DNA of 64,000 nucleotides from Xylophilus sp. (GTDB lineage Bacteria > Pseudomonadota > Gammaproteobacteria > Burkholderiales > Burkholderiaceae_C), in the NCBI GenBank assembly GCA_009914555.1, contig WNDY01000001.1, forward strand, positions 62,001 to 126,000. The letters are read 5' to 3'. Position 1 is the first letter of the stretch. The number at the start of each line of letters is the position of its first letter. Positions 8,451 through 17,028 of the stretch are shown here, in pieces. A model generated the notes under the pieces. The model searched no databases. It had not been told where the DNA came from and saw only the letters and a program-made list of their open reading frames with translations. A program made the position numbers and the translations under genes.

Positions 8451-10214
8451 TCAGTTCCCATAGGGCGAACGCACAGAATCGACCGGCATCGCCTGCGGGC
8501 CTTCGTGGGCACGGAAGGCGTAGCGCAGATACACGCTGCCGGCGTACTGGCGGTAGTTGCGCGAGTTGTCGACGCCCAGGCGGCTGCCCAGGAACCACTG
8601 GGGCGCCAGCTGGTACTCCAGTGCGGCGGACAGGCCGTAGCTGACGCCCGTTTTGCGCTGCGCCTCGTACACCGATGCGGCGGCGGCCTGCTGCGTCGCG
8701 TCGGTCGGGAAGTAATCGGACGCGTCCTGCCGCAGGTGCTGGACGCCCAGCGAACCCTTCAGCTGGTAGGAGAGCCGTCCGCTGCGCTGCTGCCAGTCGA
8801 ACGGGATGCCGAGCGAGGTGAAACGCTGGGGACTGAAATAGCCGCCCTGGCCATAGGTGTAGTAGCCGAGGTTCCTGTCGAAGGCCATGCCGCTCAGGGC
8901 CAATCCGGCGGTCAGGCTGGCGTCGGGCTGCTTGACGAGGCGCCAGTAGACGCCGGTGCCGTATTCCAGCCGGGTATTGGCCGCCACGTTGTGGCCCAGG
9001 AGCCGCGCCACGCTGCCATAGCCATAGACGCCGTAGCTGCCGCGGTCGTAGGTGGCGTCCAGGCGGGCGCCGTTGGCCGACACGCCGCCCCATTCCTGGC
9101 CGGTGCGGACATCGCGGGCGCCGGCAAACGACAGCACGCTGTCGTTGACTGCGCGGCGCGACAGGTTCATGGTGAAGCTGAATTCCTCGTTCACCGGCAC
9201 GCGGTACCGCACGCCGCCGTTGACGTCGGTATAGCGGAAGCCGATGGGCGTCGTGCCGATGTCGACGGCGAGGTTGCCCTGCTCGTATCCCACGCCCATG
9301 CCCACGCCGGCCGTGTTCTGCGTGCCGGCCGAAACGCCCTCCTGGGCAGTGGCGACCTCCGGACCGCCGCCGAAGCGGCTGATGGTGGAGTACGAGGTGT
9401 CGATGCCGCCGGTGTGCAGCGAGACCGGCGTGAGGTGGGCGGTGAGGGTGCCGTCGCCGAAGTCCATGCGAAGCTGGATCGGCAACTCGGTGTCGGTCAG
9501 CGCGCTGGTGCCTTTCTCGCCGCTGCGCGAGCGCACCACCAGACCGGCCGTGAGCTCGGGTGTGCCCCGCTCGCGCTGGATGTCCGCGATTTCGGTCTGC
9601 AGATTGCGCAGCTGGGCCCGCGACGGGCTTTCGTCGATGCGCCCGGCGGCAGCGCCAGCCACGGGCGCCGGCACGGCCGGCACGTCGGCGCGGGGCGCCG
9701 ACACCGGCACCGGCACCGGCACCGGCAGATAGGCCGAGCCTGTCAGCACGGCCGGCGCCGGCGACGCCGGCGGCCCCGGCTGATGCTGCGGCGCGGCGGC
9801 GGCCGCATTCCCGGCGCCCGTCCATTGCGTGCGCACCTCGCGGTCGTTGGGACGCAGCCGGAGGTAGGCCTCGAACAGCGGCGCGGAAGGGCCGTCGGCC
9901 TCGGTCCACAGCAGCGCCTGGCGCCAGCTGTCCAGCGCCGCGGGGCCGACATGCCGGTCGTGCGCGAGCTGGGACAGCTGCACGATGCCGTCGCGCCGCG
10001 TCGCGCCGCAGTACGTCAGGTACTGCGCCAGCGCGAGCCGGGCATGGACGTCGGTGGGCGCCTCCAGCGCGCGCTGCTCCAGGCTGTGGCGCACGTCCTG
10101 CCATGACGGCCCGCCGGCCGGCGCGGTGCCGGTGCAGTCCGCCTGGGCCCAGGCGGCGGAGCCGGCCGCGGCGCACAGCGTGCCGAGGAGGAGGGGGTGG
10201 CGGCGGAAGGTCAT
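8451..10214 (-). CDS. Outer-membrane beta-barrel domain of BcsC, encoded as a separate gene
   Basis: Protein of 587 residues with a signal peptide (MTFRRHPLLLGTLCAAAGSAAWAQA). Residues about 35-110 look like one or two degenerate TPRs, 110-180 are Pro/Ala-rich linker, and from about 195 to the end the sequence matches the BCSC C-terminal domain: PIQLRMDFGDGTLTAHLTPV, then alternating strands with YGYGSVARLLGHNV, YTYGQGGYFSPQRFTSLGIP and a C-terminal aromatic strand YAGSVYLRYAFR. This domain forms the outer-membrane pore for cellulose. In usual BcsC it is fused to the TPRs. An alternative start at 10271 would overlap the bcsB stop as ATGA but puts 19 residues before the signal peptide. Confidence 0.85.
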   Translation of the reverse strand: MTFRRHPLLLGTLCAAAGSAAWAQADCTGTAPAGGPSWQDVRHSLEQRALEAPTDVHARLALAQYLTYCGATRRDGIVQLSQLAHDRHVGPAALDSWRQALLWTEADGPSAPLFEAYLRLRPNDREVRTQWTGAGNAAAAAPQHQPGPPASPAPAVLTGSAYLPVPVPVPVSAPRADVPAVPAPVAGAAAGRIDESPSRAQLRNLQTEIADIQRERGTPELTAGLVVRSRSGEKGTSALTDTELPIQLRMDFGDGTLTAHLTPVSLHTGGIDTSYSTISRFGGGPEVATAQEGVSAGTQNTAGVGMGVGYEQGNLAVDIGTTPIGFRYTDVNGGVRYRVPVNEEFSFTMNLSRRAVNDSVLSFAGARDVRTGQEWGGVSANGARLDATYDRGSYGVYGYGSVARLLGHNVAANTRLEYGTGVYWRLVKQPDASLTAGLALSGMAFDRNLGYYTYGQGGYFSPQRFTSLGIPFDWQQRSGRLSYQLKGSLGVQHLRQDASDYFPTDATQQAAAASVYEAQRKTGVSYGLSAALEYQLAPQWFLGSRLGVDNSRNYRQYAGSVYLRYAFRAHEGPQAMPVDSVRSPYGN

Positions 10215-10267
10215 GGATAGGGTGACAACGGTTTCGTCGCTGGTCGTGCGATGGCGGTCGCGCAGGT

Positions 10268-12610
10268 TCATTCCCCGGGGCGCAGCCGGCGCTGCGCCCG
10301 TCCGCGCAGCGACAGGTACAGCAGGATGGCCACGAGCACGGCCGCCGCCACGCCCAGCAGCGTCAGCAGGAAAGGGCTGCGCGAGAGCTGCCACTGCAGC
10401 CAGGTCAGCGGCCCGAGGCGTCCGACATGGTAGGTCTGCTCGGCCACGAGGCTGTCGACGCGCTTGCCGCGGATGGCGGCCGTGCTGCCCTGGATCTCCT
10501 TGACGCGCTCGGCGTCCAGCAGCGCGTCGACCGCCTGCGCCAGCCCTTCGGAGCGGCTGGCGACCACCGCGACCACGCTGCGTCCGCTGCTGAGCGGCGA
10601 CTCGAAGCCGGCGATGACGGCGTCGGCGCTGTCGCTGCGGAAAGCCACCTGGTTGCGTCCGGGCTGGGCGCCGTCGCGCTGACTGGTGTCCCACCAGTGG
10701 AAGACGCGGTAGGCGAAGTCGGACAGCCGCAAGCGCTTGGCCTCGCCCGAGAGGCTGGCCGGCAGGGCGTTGGCCCAGGTCTTCAGCAGGGGCTGGTCGT
10801 CGCCCGAGCCGATCACGAGCAGGTCGCGCCCCTTGAGCTGGTCGGTCTGCTGCGGCGCGGCCACCCGCACGGCCGTGGCCGGGTAGCCCGACGCGCGACC
10901 GAGGTGGCCCAGCAGCCCCAGGTAGGCCGACAGGTCGGCGGCGGCGGGCCGCTCGGGCAGCACCACGGTGGTTTCGGAGAGGTCGGCCAGCCGCGTGAAC
11001 GGAAAGCCGCTGTTGGCGAAGGCGGCCAGGTCGGGCATGGCCAGGTAGTGCGGAAAGCCCGAGATGTCGATCGTCGAATCGGGTTCGACCGTGCCGCGCA
11101 CATTGTCGAGCAGCACGTCCTTGCAGGCGCCTTCCTTGACGATCTCGTAGTAGTAGTGGAACTGCAGCTGCGCCTGGGCCGGCAGCTTGAACAGCGGGAT
11201 GTGGAACTGCTCGCGCGCGGGCACGAGCTCGCCGGCCGGCACGGCCTTGGCCGCCAGGCGGTCGAGCGTGCCGGGCGCCGCGTGCGACTGCGACAGCAGC
11301 GGCAGCGACCGCAGGAACTGCTCGTTGGCACTGATGTTGAGCGTGGACTTGTCGGGCTGCGGGCGCGGCGAGTACCGGTACTTCAGGTCAACCGGAATGC
11401 CCTTGCTGCGCCAGGCGAACAGGTCGGGCGGCAGGTGGAAATTCACGCGAATGCGGTCGGGGTAGTAGCCCGCGACGTCGAGCGCGTCCTGCTCCACGAG
11501 TTCGCCGAACTTCACCGGCCGGTCGCTCGCGAGCCAGTTGGGCGCATCGTACGGCTTGCGGGCCTTGAGCTCCTGCAGGCCGGTGATGGTGGCCAGCGGG
11601 CCCGACAGCGCCGGCGCGCCGAGCGCGAGGGCGGCCGCTGCGGTCTTCAGTTCCTTGGCGTCGCGGCCGAGGACCAGCAGCAGCCGGCCGTGGGCATCGT
11701 TGGGATGGGGTACCACGGCCACGGTCGGGCCCTGCAGCGCGGGCAGCGCGAGGCCGGGCAGGGCCTCGCCCGCGAGTGCGACCCCCACGGCGTTGCCCTG
11801 CGCCGGGATCTCGCCCACCGCCGCCGGAAAGCGCGCGCCGCGGTAGCCGGCGAGCGCGCCGAACCAGGAGGAGATCGTGCCCGCCGCCTCCAGCGTGCCG
11901 GCGGCGGGCGCCCCGGCGAAGACGATCGGCAGCACGAGCGGGCGCACGTCGCGGCGGTCGAAGAACGGCTGCGGCAGCAGCGCCAGGTCGGCGGCCTGCG
12001 CGACCGGCGCGACGGTGAGTTCCAGCACGCTGTCGTTGCCGGCATTGGCCCAGAGGCTCGAATGCGCCGGGTCCTCGCAGTCGAGCGTGTAGTGCCCGAT
12101 GAGCTGCAGGTTGAGCCGGTTGAACTCGGTGATCAGCCGTGGCGGGAGGGCGATCTCCCGCTGCAGGTTTTGGCCGGCCTGCTCGGCGGGCACGGGGATG
12201 GCTGCGGCCACCTCGTCGTTGACCAATACCTTGATGTGCGAGAGCTGCGGGATCAGCGCCGGCGAGTAGGCGTAGTGGAGCTTGAGCCGCGCGGCGGTGA
12301 CCACTTCGTCGCTGCGGATGCTGAACTGCACGCCCGCAGTGCCCTGCACGCCGCGCAGCTGCAGCGGGTACACCGCGCCGAGCTGCCGCAGCGTGAGCGT
12401 GTAGGTGCGTGAGCCGGCGGCCGCCTCCGCGGGCGCCGCCACGGGCAGCGGCTCGGCCGGCGCGGCAGCGTCGCGCGCCCGGGGGGCGGCCGCGGCGTCC
12501 TGCGCCGCCGGCGCCATGGCGCCGAGCAGCGCCACCGCGAGTGCAACGGACAACAGGCGTGCGCGGCGGGTGCGCGGCAGCGAGGCAGGCGCGGGAAAGG
12601 AAGGATGCAT
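10268..12610 (-). CDS. bcsB: Cellulose synthase regulatory subunit BcsB
   Basis: Protein of 780 residues with a signal peptide (RLLSVALAVALLGAMAPAAQ), a large periplasmic region, and one C-terminal membrane helix (PFLLTLLGVAAAVLVAILLY) followed by basic residues. This is the BcsB layout: two carbohydrate-binding/flavodoxin-like repeats anchored beside BcsA. Recognisable stretches are LRQLGAVYPLQLRGVQGTAG, YALDCEDPA-like HYTLDCEDPAHSSLW, and FPHYLAMPDLAAFANSGFPF. BcsB binds BcsA and forms the periplasmic exit of the polymer. The gene begins 53 bases after the bcsA stop and its TGA (10268-10270) overlaps a possible ATG for the barrel gene. Confidence 0.92.
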   Translation of the reverse strand: MHPSFPAPASLPRTRRARLLSVALAVALLGAMAPAAQDAAAAPRARDAAAPAEPLPVAAPAEAAAGSRTYTLTLRQLGAVYPLQLRGVQGTAGVQFSIRSDEVVTAARLKLHYAYSPALIPQLSHIKVLVNDEVAAAIPVPAEQAGQNLQREIALPPRLITEFNRLNLQLIGHYTLDCEDPAHSSLWANAGNDSVLELTVAPVAQAADLALLPQPFFDRRDVRPLVLPIVFAGAPAAGTLEAAGTISSWFGALAGYRGARFPAAVGEIPAQGNAVGVALAGEALPGLALPALQGPTVAVVPHPNDAHGRLLLVLGRDAKELKTAAAALALGAPALSGPLATITGLQELKARKPYDAPNWLASDRPVKFGELVEQDALDVAGYYPDRIRVNFHLPPDLFAWRSKGIPVDLKYRYSPRPQPDKSTLNISANEQFLRSLPLLSQSHAAPGTLDRLAAKAVPAGELVPAREQFHIPLFKLPAQAQLQFHYYYEIVKEGACKDVLLDNVRGTVEPDSTIDISGFPHYLAMPDLAAFANSGFPFTRLADLSETTVVLPERPAAADLSAYLGLLGHLGRASGYPATAVRVAAPQQTDQLKGRDLLVIGSGDDQPLLKTWANALPASLSGEAKRLRLSDFAYRVFHWWDTSQRDGAQPGRNQVAFRSDSADAVIAGFESPLSSGRSVVAVVASRSEGLAQAVDALLDAERVKEIQGSTAAIRGKRVDSLVAEQTYHVGRLGPLTWLQWQLSRSPFLLTLLGVAAAVLVAILLYLSLRGRAQRRLRPGE

Positions 12611-12663
12611 GGTCGTTCGATGGTGGTTGGCTGCTGCGCGGCGGTGGTCGGAAGAGGCCGCCG

Positions 12664-14883
12664 CTATTCGGCCGGCGTGGCCGGCCGGGCACGGCGCGGC
12701 CGCAGCGAGCGTGCGGCATTGACCGCCAGCGTGCCCAGCCCGCGCACGCCGATGCGCATCACGCCGGCGAGCGAGGACAGCGGCTTGTCGCGCTGCTTCT
12801 GCCCCCAGGACGAGGTCCAGGCGTCGGCCCGCGCGAAGGTGAGGCCGGCCAGTTCGGCCTGCTGGGCCAGGCTCAGGCGGTCGAAGCGCACGCCGAGCCG
12901 GCTGCCCGCGCGGAAGGTGGCGACGGCCGGGAACACGCCTTCCACTTCGGAGCGGAACAGCGACACCTGCAGCGGCGTGCCGACCGGGATCTCCACGTCA
13001 GGCGGCACCGACAGGCCCAGGCCGTTCTGCGAGAAGTCGTCGGTGCGGCAGACCACCGTGCGCCCGCTGGGCAGGCGCACCGCCGCGGGCAGCACGGCGG
13101 CCACGCGCGGGCTCTGGCGGACCTGCCGCGTCTCGCTGGCCACGGCCACGCTGGCCGACAGCAGGATGATGTTGTAGGCCGTCCAGACCATGTTGATGAC
13201 CAGCGTGGTGAACTCCGCGTCGCGGTGGAACGCCGCCTGCCAGAGGCCGATCGCGAAACCCAGCAGGTTCACCAGGAGCAGCACCAGATAGGGCCGGGCG
13301 ATCTGCCAGTCGAAGTACGCCTGCCGGACCACGCCGCCCTTGGCCGTCACGTTGAACTGGCCGAGCCGGGGATCGATGAAGAAGGCCGCGAGCACCGGCC
13401 GCATGATGTACCAGGCCAGCACCGTCTCGTAGACCTCGTTCCAGAACGAATGGCGGAAGCGCCCCTGGATGCGCGAATTGGTGATGCTCGCATGCGCGAG
13501 GTGGGGCAGCGCATAGGCGGCGATCATCAGCGCCGAGGCCTGGAAGATGTGGGCGCCGAAGAACAGGTAGGCCAGCGGCGCGGTCAGGAAGATCAGGCGC
13601 GGCAGGCCGTAGAAGAAGTGCAGCATCGCGTTGAGGTAGCACAGCCGCTGCCCGAGGGAGAGGCCCTTGCCGAGCAGCGGGTTGTCCACGCGCGCGATCT
13701 GCGCCATGCCGCGCGCCCAGCGCACGCGCTGGCCGACGTGGCTCGACAGGCTCTCGGTGGCCAGGCCCGCGGCCTGCGGCACTTCGAGGTAGGCCGTGTT
13801 GTAGCCGCGGCGGTTGAGCTTGAGCGCGGTGTGCGCGTCCTCGGTCACCGTCTCGACGGCCATGCCGCCGACTTCCATGAGCGGCGCGCGCTTGATCACG
13901 GCGCATGAGCCGCAGAAGAACGCCGCATTCCACAGGTCGTTGCCGTCCTGCACGATGCCGTAGAACAGCTCGCCCTCGTTGGGCATGGCGCGGAAGGTGT
14001 CGAGGTTTTTCTCGAACGGGTCGGGCGAGAAGAACACATGCGGCGTCTGCAGCATCGCGAGCTTGTCGTCGCGCAGGAACCAGCCCATGCAGACCTGCAG
14101 GAACGACCGCGTGGGCACGTGGTCGCAGTCGAAGATGGCCACGTAGTCCGAACCGGTCGCGGCCAGGGCCGCGTTGACGTTGCCGGCCTTGGCATGGCGG
14201 TTGTCGGGCCGTGTGAGGTAGCCGACCTGCAGTTCCTCGCAGAACGCGCGAAATGCGTCGCGACGGCCGTCGTCGAGCACATGGATGTGCAGCCGGTCGG
14301 CCGGCCAGTCCAGGCTCATGGCCGAGAACACCGTCTGCTTGACCACCTCCAGCGGCTCGTTTTAGGTGGGGATGAACACGTCCACGCTGGGCTAGGCGGC
14401 GGTGTCGCGCGGCATCGGCACCGGCTTTCTCTGCAGCGGCCAGGCGGTCTGGAAGAAGCCGATCAGCAGCACCGTGAAGGCATAGAGCTCGGCCGCGACG
14501 AGGCCGAAGCCGAACAGCGCATCGATCCGGTGCTCGAAGCCGACGGTGTCGGTCAGGCGCCAGTACATGTAGCGCGAGGAGGCGCTGATGGACAGCACGA
14601 TCATCGCCAGCGTGGACAGCCGCCCCGGCGTGCGGCTGAGCAGCAGCGCGGCGGCCAGCACCGCCGTGACGACGCGCGCCGCCGGATGGCTCCACAGCGG
14701 CAGGGCGAGCAGCCGGTGCACCGCGGCGCGCCAGCGGGCCTGCACGCTCCCCGGATCGGCCATCGCGCGCTCATCGGCCTCGGTGAGGTGGCTGTGCGTG
14801 CGGTCGCGGACGAACACCGGCTCGGCGCTGGCGGGCTGCCAGGCCGGCGGATCGCCGGCGGCCGGCCCGGACGGTGGGGTCAT
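12664..14883 (-). pseudogene. bcsA: Cellulose synthase catalytic subunit BcsA, interrupted by two in-frame stop codons
   Basis: The frame would encode about 739 residues. It starts at ATG 14883 behind an AGGAGG ribosome site. N-terminal membrane helices come first (about 55-150). Then codon 164 is TAG (14392-14394) and codon 174 is TAA (14362-14364). They fall inside the family motif W-P-x-V-D-V-F-I-P-T-Y-N-E-P, exactly where Trp and Tyr are expected (one base change each from TGG and from TAC or TAT). After them every known motif is intact in the same frame: DDG, DCDHV, VTEDAH, GQRVRWARG, and a PilZ domain (RQVRQSPR, DFSQNGLG) for c-di-GMP. Either the gene is recently dead or the assembly is wrong at two sites. 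Confidence 0.85.
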
Positions 14884-14923
14884 GGGGTCTGTCCTCCTGC
14901 GCGGCCCGGGGCCGCCGCCGCCG

Positions 14924-15700
14924 TCATGCGGCCCGCCTGCGCTGGAGGCCCAGGACGGCCGCCACACGCTCGGCGAAAGCGACGAAGTCCTGGGTGGCCT
15001 GGCTGTGGCGGTCGTAGTCGAGCACCGTGGTGTCGCTGGCCAGCGCCTCGCTCACCGCCGGGTCCTGGTGGATCGCGCCGGCCAAGCGCTCGCCGAAATT
15101 GCTGCGCATCACGTTGGTCACGTCGCGCGAAAGCTGCCGGCTGTTGTCGGCCTGGTTGACCAGGTAGAGCGCACCGATGAAATCGGCGCGCGGCGTGCAG
15201 TAGGCCTGCACCAGCCGCTGCGCCAGCGGCAGCGCGGCATAGGAGGCCGCGTCGGGCAGCGCCACCACGACCGCGAGGTGCGCGGTGCCGAGCGCCTGGC
15301 GCAGGTAGGCCGAGGGGCCGGGCGGCGTGTCGAGCACCACGAGGGCATCGTCGGGCAGGTCGAGCCGGCGCAGATGGCGGGACAGCCAGTCGGGCTGCCG
15401 GTCGAGCCGGGCCTCGAAGGCGAGGCGGTCGTTCTCGTTGACCACGCCGTAGGGCAGGGCGTAGACGCCGCGCGGGCTCTGCAGCACGACGCCGCGCCAG
15501 TCCTCGCCGGCGAGGGTGGCGCGCGAGATGCCGCGCAGCTCGCGCGGGTCGAGCCCGAAGTGCAGCCCGAGCGCGTTCTGCGGGTCCAGGTCGACCGCCA
15601 GCACCGTGCGGCCCTGGCGTGCCAGCGCGCTCGCGAGGTTGGCCGACACGGTGGTCTTGCCCACGCCTCCCTTGGCCGACACCACCGCGACGACTCTCAC
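14924..15700 (-). CDS. bcsQ: MinD/ParA-like ATPase of cellulose operon, BcsQ
   Basis: Protein of 258 residues with a GTG start at 15700, overlapping the TGA of bcsP (GTGA). Walker A is [18 protein letters not shown], a second signature is DLDPQNALGLHFG, and VVLDTPPGPSAY is the switch II region. These features define the BcsQ (YhjQ/WssA-like) group of deviant Walker ATPases, which place or activate the cellulose synthase complex, often at the cell pole. It lies directly upstream of bcsA with a 40-base gap. Length fits the family. A much longer open frame upstream overlaps bcsP and is not used. Confidence 0.88.
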   Translation of the reverse strand: MRVVAVVSAKGGVGKTTVSANLASALARQGRTVLAVDLDPQNALGLHFGLDPRELRGISRATLAGEDWRGVVLQSPRGVYALPYGVVNENDRLAFEARLDRQPDWLSRHLRRLDLPDDALVVLDTPPGPSAYLRQALGTAHLAVVVALPDAASYAALPLAQRLVQAYCTPRADFIGALYLVNQADNSRQLSRDVTNVMRSNFGERLAGAIHQDPAVSEALASDTTVLDYDRHSQATQDFVAFAERVAAVLGLQRRRAA

Positions 15701-16355
15701 GCACCCCCTCCGAGACGGCGCCAGAGTGCGGCGATGGGCGACGGTGCGGGAGCCGGCGGCTCGCGGCCGGCGAGGCGGGCGAACACGGCCTGGAGGTCGC
15801 CCGCCGGAGGACCGGGCGGGGAGACGGGAGCCGGCCCGCCACCCAGGCGCGACAGCGGCGAGCCGCCGGCCCCGGCGGCAGCGGGCGCGGGCCTCGCCTT
15901 CGGCGCAAAGGAGGGCTCCTGCCGTGCCCGGGGGGAGGGGCTGGAATCGGCCGCAACCTGAGGCGTCGCGGGGTATAGAGGGGGGATATGCTGTCTTGGA
16001 TGCTTGGCGGCACCCGCAGGACGGGGGCTGCCGACGGGGGAAGCGGGCCTTCGGCGGCGACCGGGATTCCCAGCGGCGGCACCACGCCGGGCGGCTCGGC
16101 CACGGGCGGCAGGTCGGCCAGCGGCTCGACCGGCTGCACCGGCGCCGGCCGGAAGGCCACGGGCGGCGGCACGCCGGCGCTCTCGGCCGGCTGCACCGCG
16201 GGCACGGCGGCCGCGCCGGCGGGGTCGAGCGCCGACAGCAGCGGCCAGCGCCCGCGCGACTGGCGCGACGCGTTGCCGCGGGCGATCTCCTGGTAGTCGT
16301 CGGTCCGGCCGCCGAACTGGCGGAAGAGGTTGACGATGTCGTCGGACTGCGGCAT
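15697..16355 (-). pseudogene. bcsP: Proline-rich BcsP/BcsR-domain protein, apparent frameshift
   Basis: From ATG 16355 the protein begins MPQSDDIVNLFRQFGG and continues to SRGRWPLLSALD, the short BcsR-like helical domain with its RWPLL motif. A Pro/Ala-rich region follows. Near 15960-15995 sense passes to another frame (-1, or +2), which gives a Pro-rich linker, then LQAVFARLAG and IAALWRRLGGGA, and ends in TGA 15697-15699 overlapping the bcsQ GTG. Read without a shift, the first frame runs on as Arg-rich shadow through bcsQ. The combined product would be about 220 residues, normal for BcsP in Burkholderiales. The change of frame coincides with a C6 run inside a dispersed AT-richer motif. Low-complexity sequence makes the exact point uncertain. 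Confidence 0.62.
15967..15995. repeat. Dispersed GGGGTAT-type motif at the frame change of bcsP
   Basis: The stretch holds GGGGTAT (15970-15976) followed by a G6 run and GATATG. It is more AT-rich than the surrounding bcsP sequence and resembles the other GGGGTAT/ATACTCC patches listed in this annotation. It is the place where the coding frame of bcsP has to change. Confidence 0.4.
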
Positions 16356-16400
16356 GCGGATGTCGTGGCGGCTTGTGGCTTGTGGTGGGCTGGCCGGGCG

Positions 16401-16874
16401 TCAGCGCCCGAGGCGGAATGCGAAGCCGCCCCAGCGGTCGGGCGCGCCGGCCTGGCGCACCTGCAGGCCCGGCGCGCCCTGCCGGTCGAACCAGTGCTGG
16501 TAGGCGCCTTCGAGGAAGCCCCCGGCCCAGGCCTCGCTGCCCGGGCCGAACGCGGCCACGAGCGGCGTGGCCTCGTGGCGGATCGCCACGTGGTCGGCCT
16601 GCTGGGCGAGCGCGACCCAGCCCCAGTCCTGCGCGAGCCAGACGCGCGAGAACGCGTCCTGCAGTTCGTCGAGCGTCTGCAGCGCCGGCAGCGGCGCCTC
16701 GACGGCGAAGCGGGCGCCGACGCGGCGCAGCAGCGCGCGCAGGTCGGCGGCCGGCAGGGCCTCGGCGAACTCGGCCGCCAGGGCGCGCAGGAAGCCGCGC
16801 CACTGCCGCGCGCACTGCCGCTCGGCCAGGTAGTCGGTGACGGCGGTATCGGGATGCGCGGCGGATTCGGACAT
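16401..16874 (-). CDS. bcsD: Cellulose synthase subunit D, BcsD
   Basis: Protein of 157 residues, the same size as BcsD of Komagataeibacter (about 156). Start chosen at 16874 (MSESAAHPD), since the longer frame upstream runs into the promoter region. Family features seen are YLAERQCARQWRGFLRALA near the N-terminus, WLAQDWGWVALAQ in the middle, and FLEGAYQHWFDRQG near the C-terminus. BcsD forms a periplasmic octamer that organises glucan chains before extrusion. It is the first gene of the operon here, whereas in acetic acid bacteria it is the last of bcsABCD. No signal peptide is visible, as is usual for BcsD. Confidence 0.87.
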   Translation of the reverse strand: MSESAAHPDTAVTDYLAERQCARQWRGFLRALAAEFAEALPAADLRALLRRVGARFAVEAPLPALQTLDELQDAFSRVWLAQDWGWVALAQQADHVAIRHEATPLVAAFGPGSEAWAGGFLEGAYQHWFDRQGAPGLQVRQAGAPDRWGGFAFRLGR

Positions 16875-16937
16875 CGTGGTGCGGGATGGGTGGCGGAAAC
16901 GCGGCCGTGCCGCCACACGGGCGGCGGCATCGGCGCA

Positions 16938-16974
16938 ACGCGCAGATTCTAGGTTTCCGGAGGCAGTGTTGAAA
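16938..16974 (-). promoter_or_regulatory. Possible sigma-70 promoter of the cellulose operon
   Basis: In the 154-base gap between mnmA and bcsD, the minus strand has TAGAAT (16946-16951, one base from consensus -10) and TTTCAA (16969-16974, a weak -35) separated by 17 bases. The region is AT-richer than its surroundings. The predicted start would give a leader of about 65 bases before bcsD. Weak evidence: one good box only. Confidence 0.33.
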
Positions 16975-17028
16975 CCAGTCGTAACAATAGTCAAAGATTC
17001 GGACCCACGGCCCGAAGCCGGCGGCGGC

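Noticed and set aside
7282-10176. Extension of the TPR protein frame upstream to give about 1,880 residues, which could look like a giant fused BcsC
   Set aside because: The extra part overlaps bcsZ and the barrel gene in another frame, is Arg/Ala-rich without TPR pattern, and the signal peptide marks the start at 7281.
14362-14394. Recoding of TAG/TAA in bcsA (selenocysteine-, pyrrolysine- or readthrough-type)
   Set aside because: Stops are TAG and TAA and not TGA, no stem-loop of a recoding kind was noticed, and the expected residues are ordinary Trp and Tyr. Nonsense mutation or sequence error is simpler.
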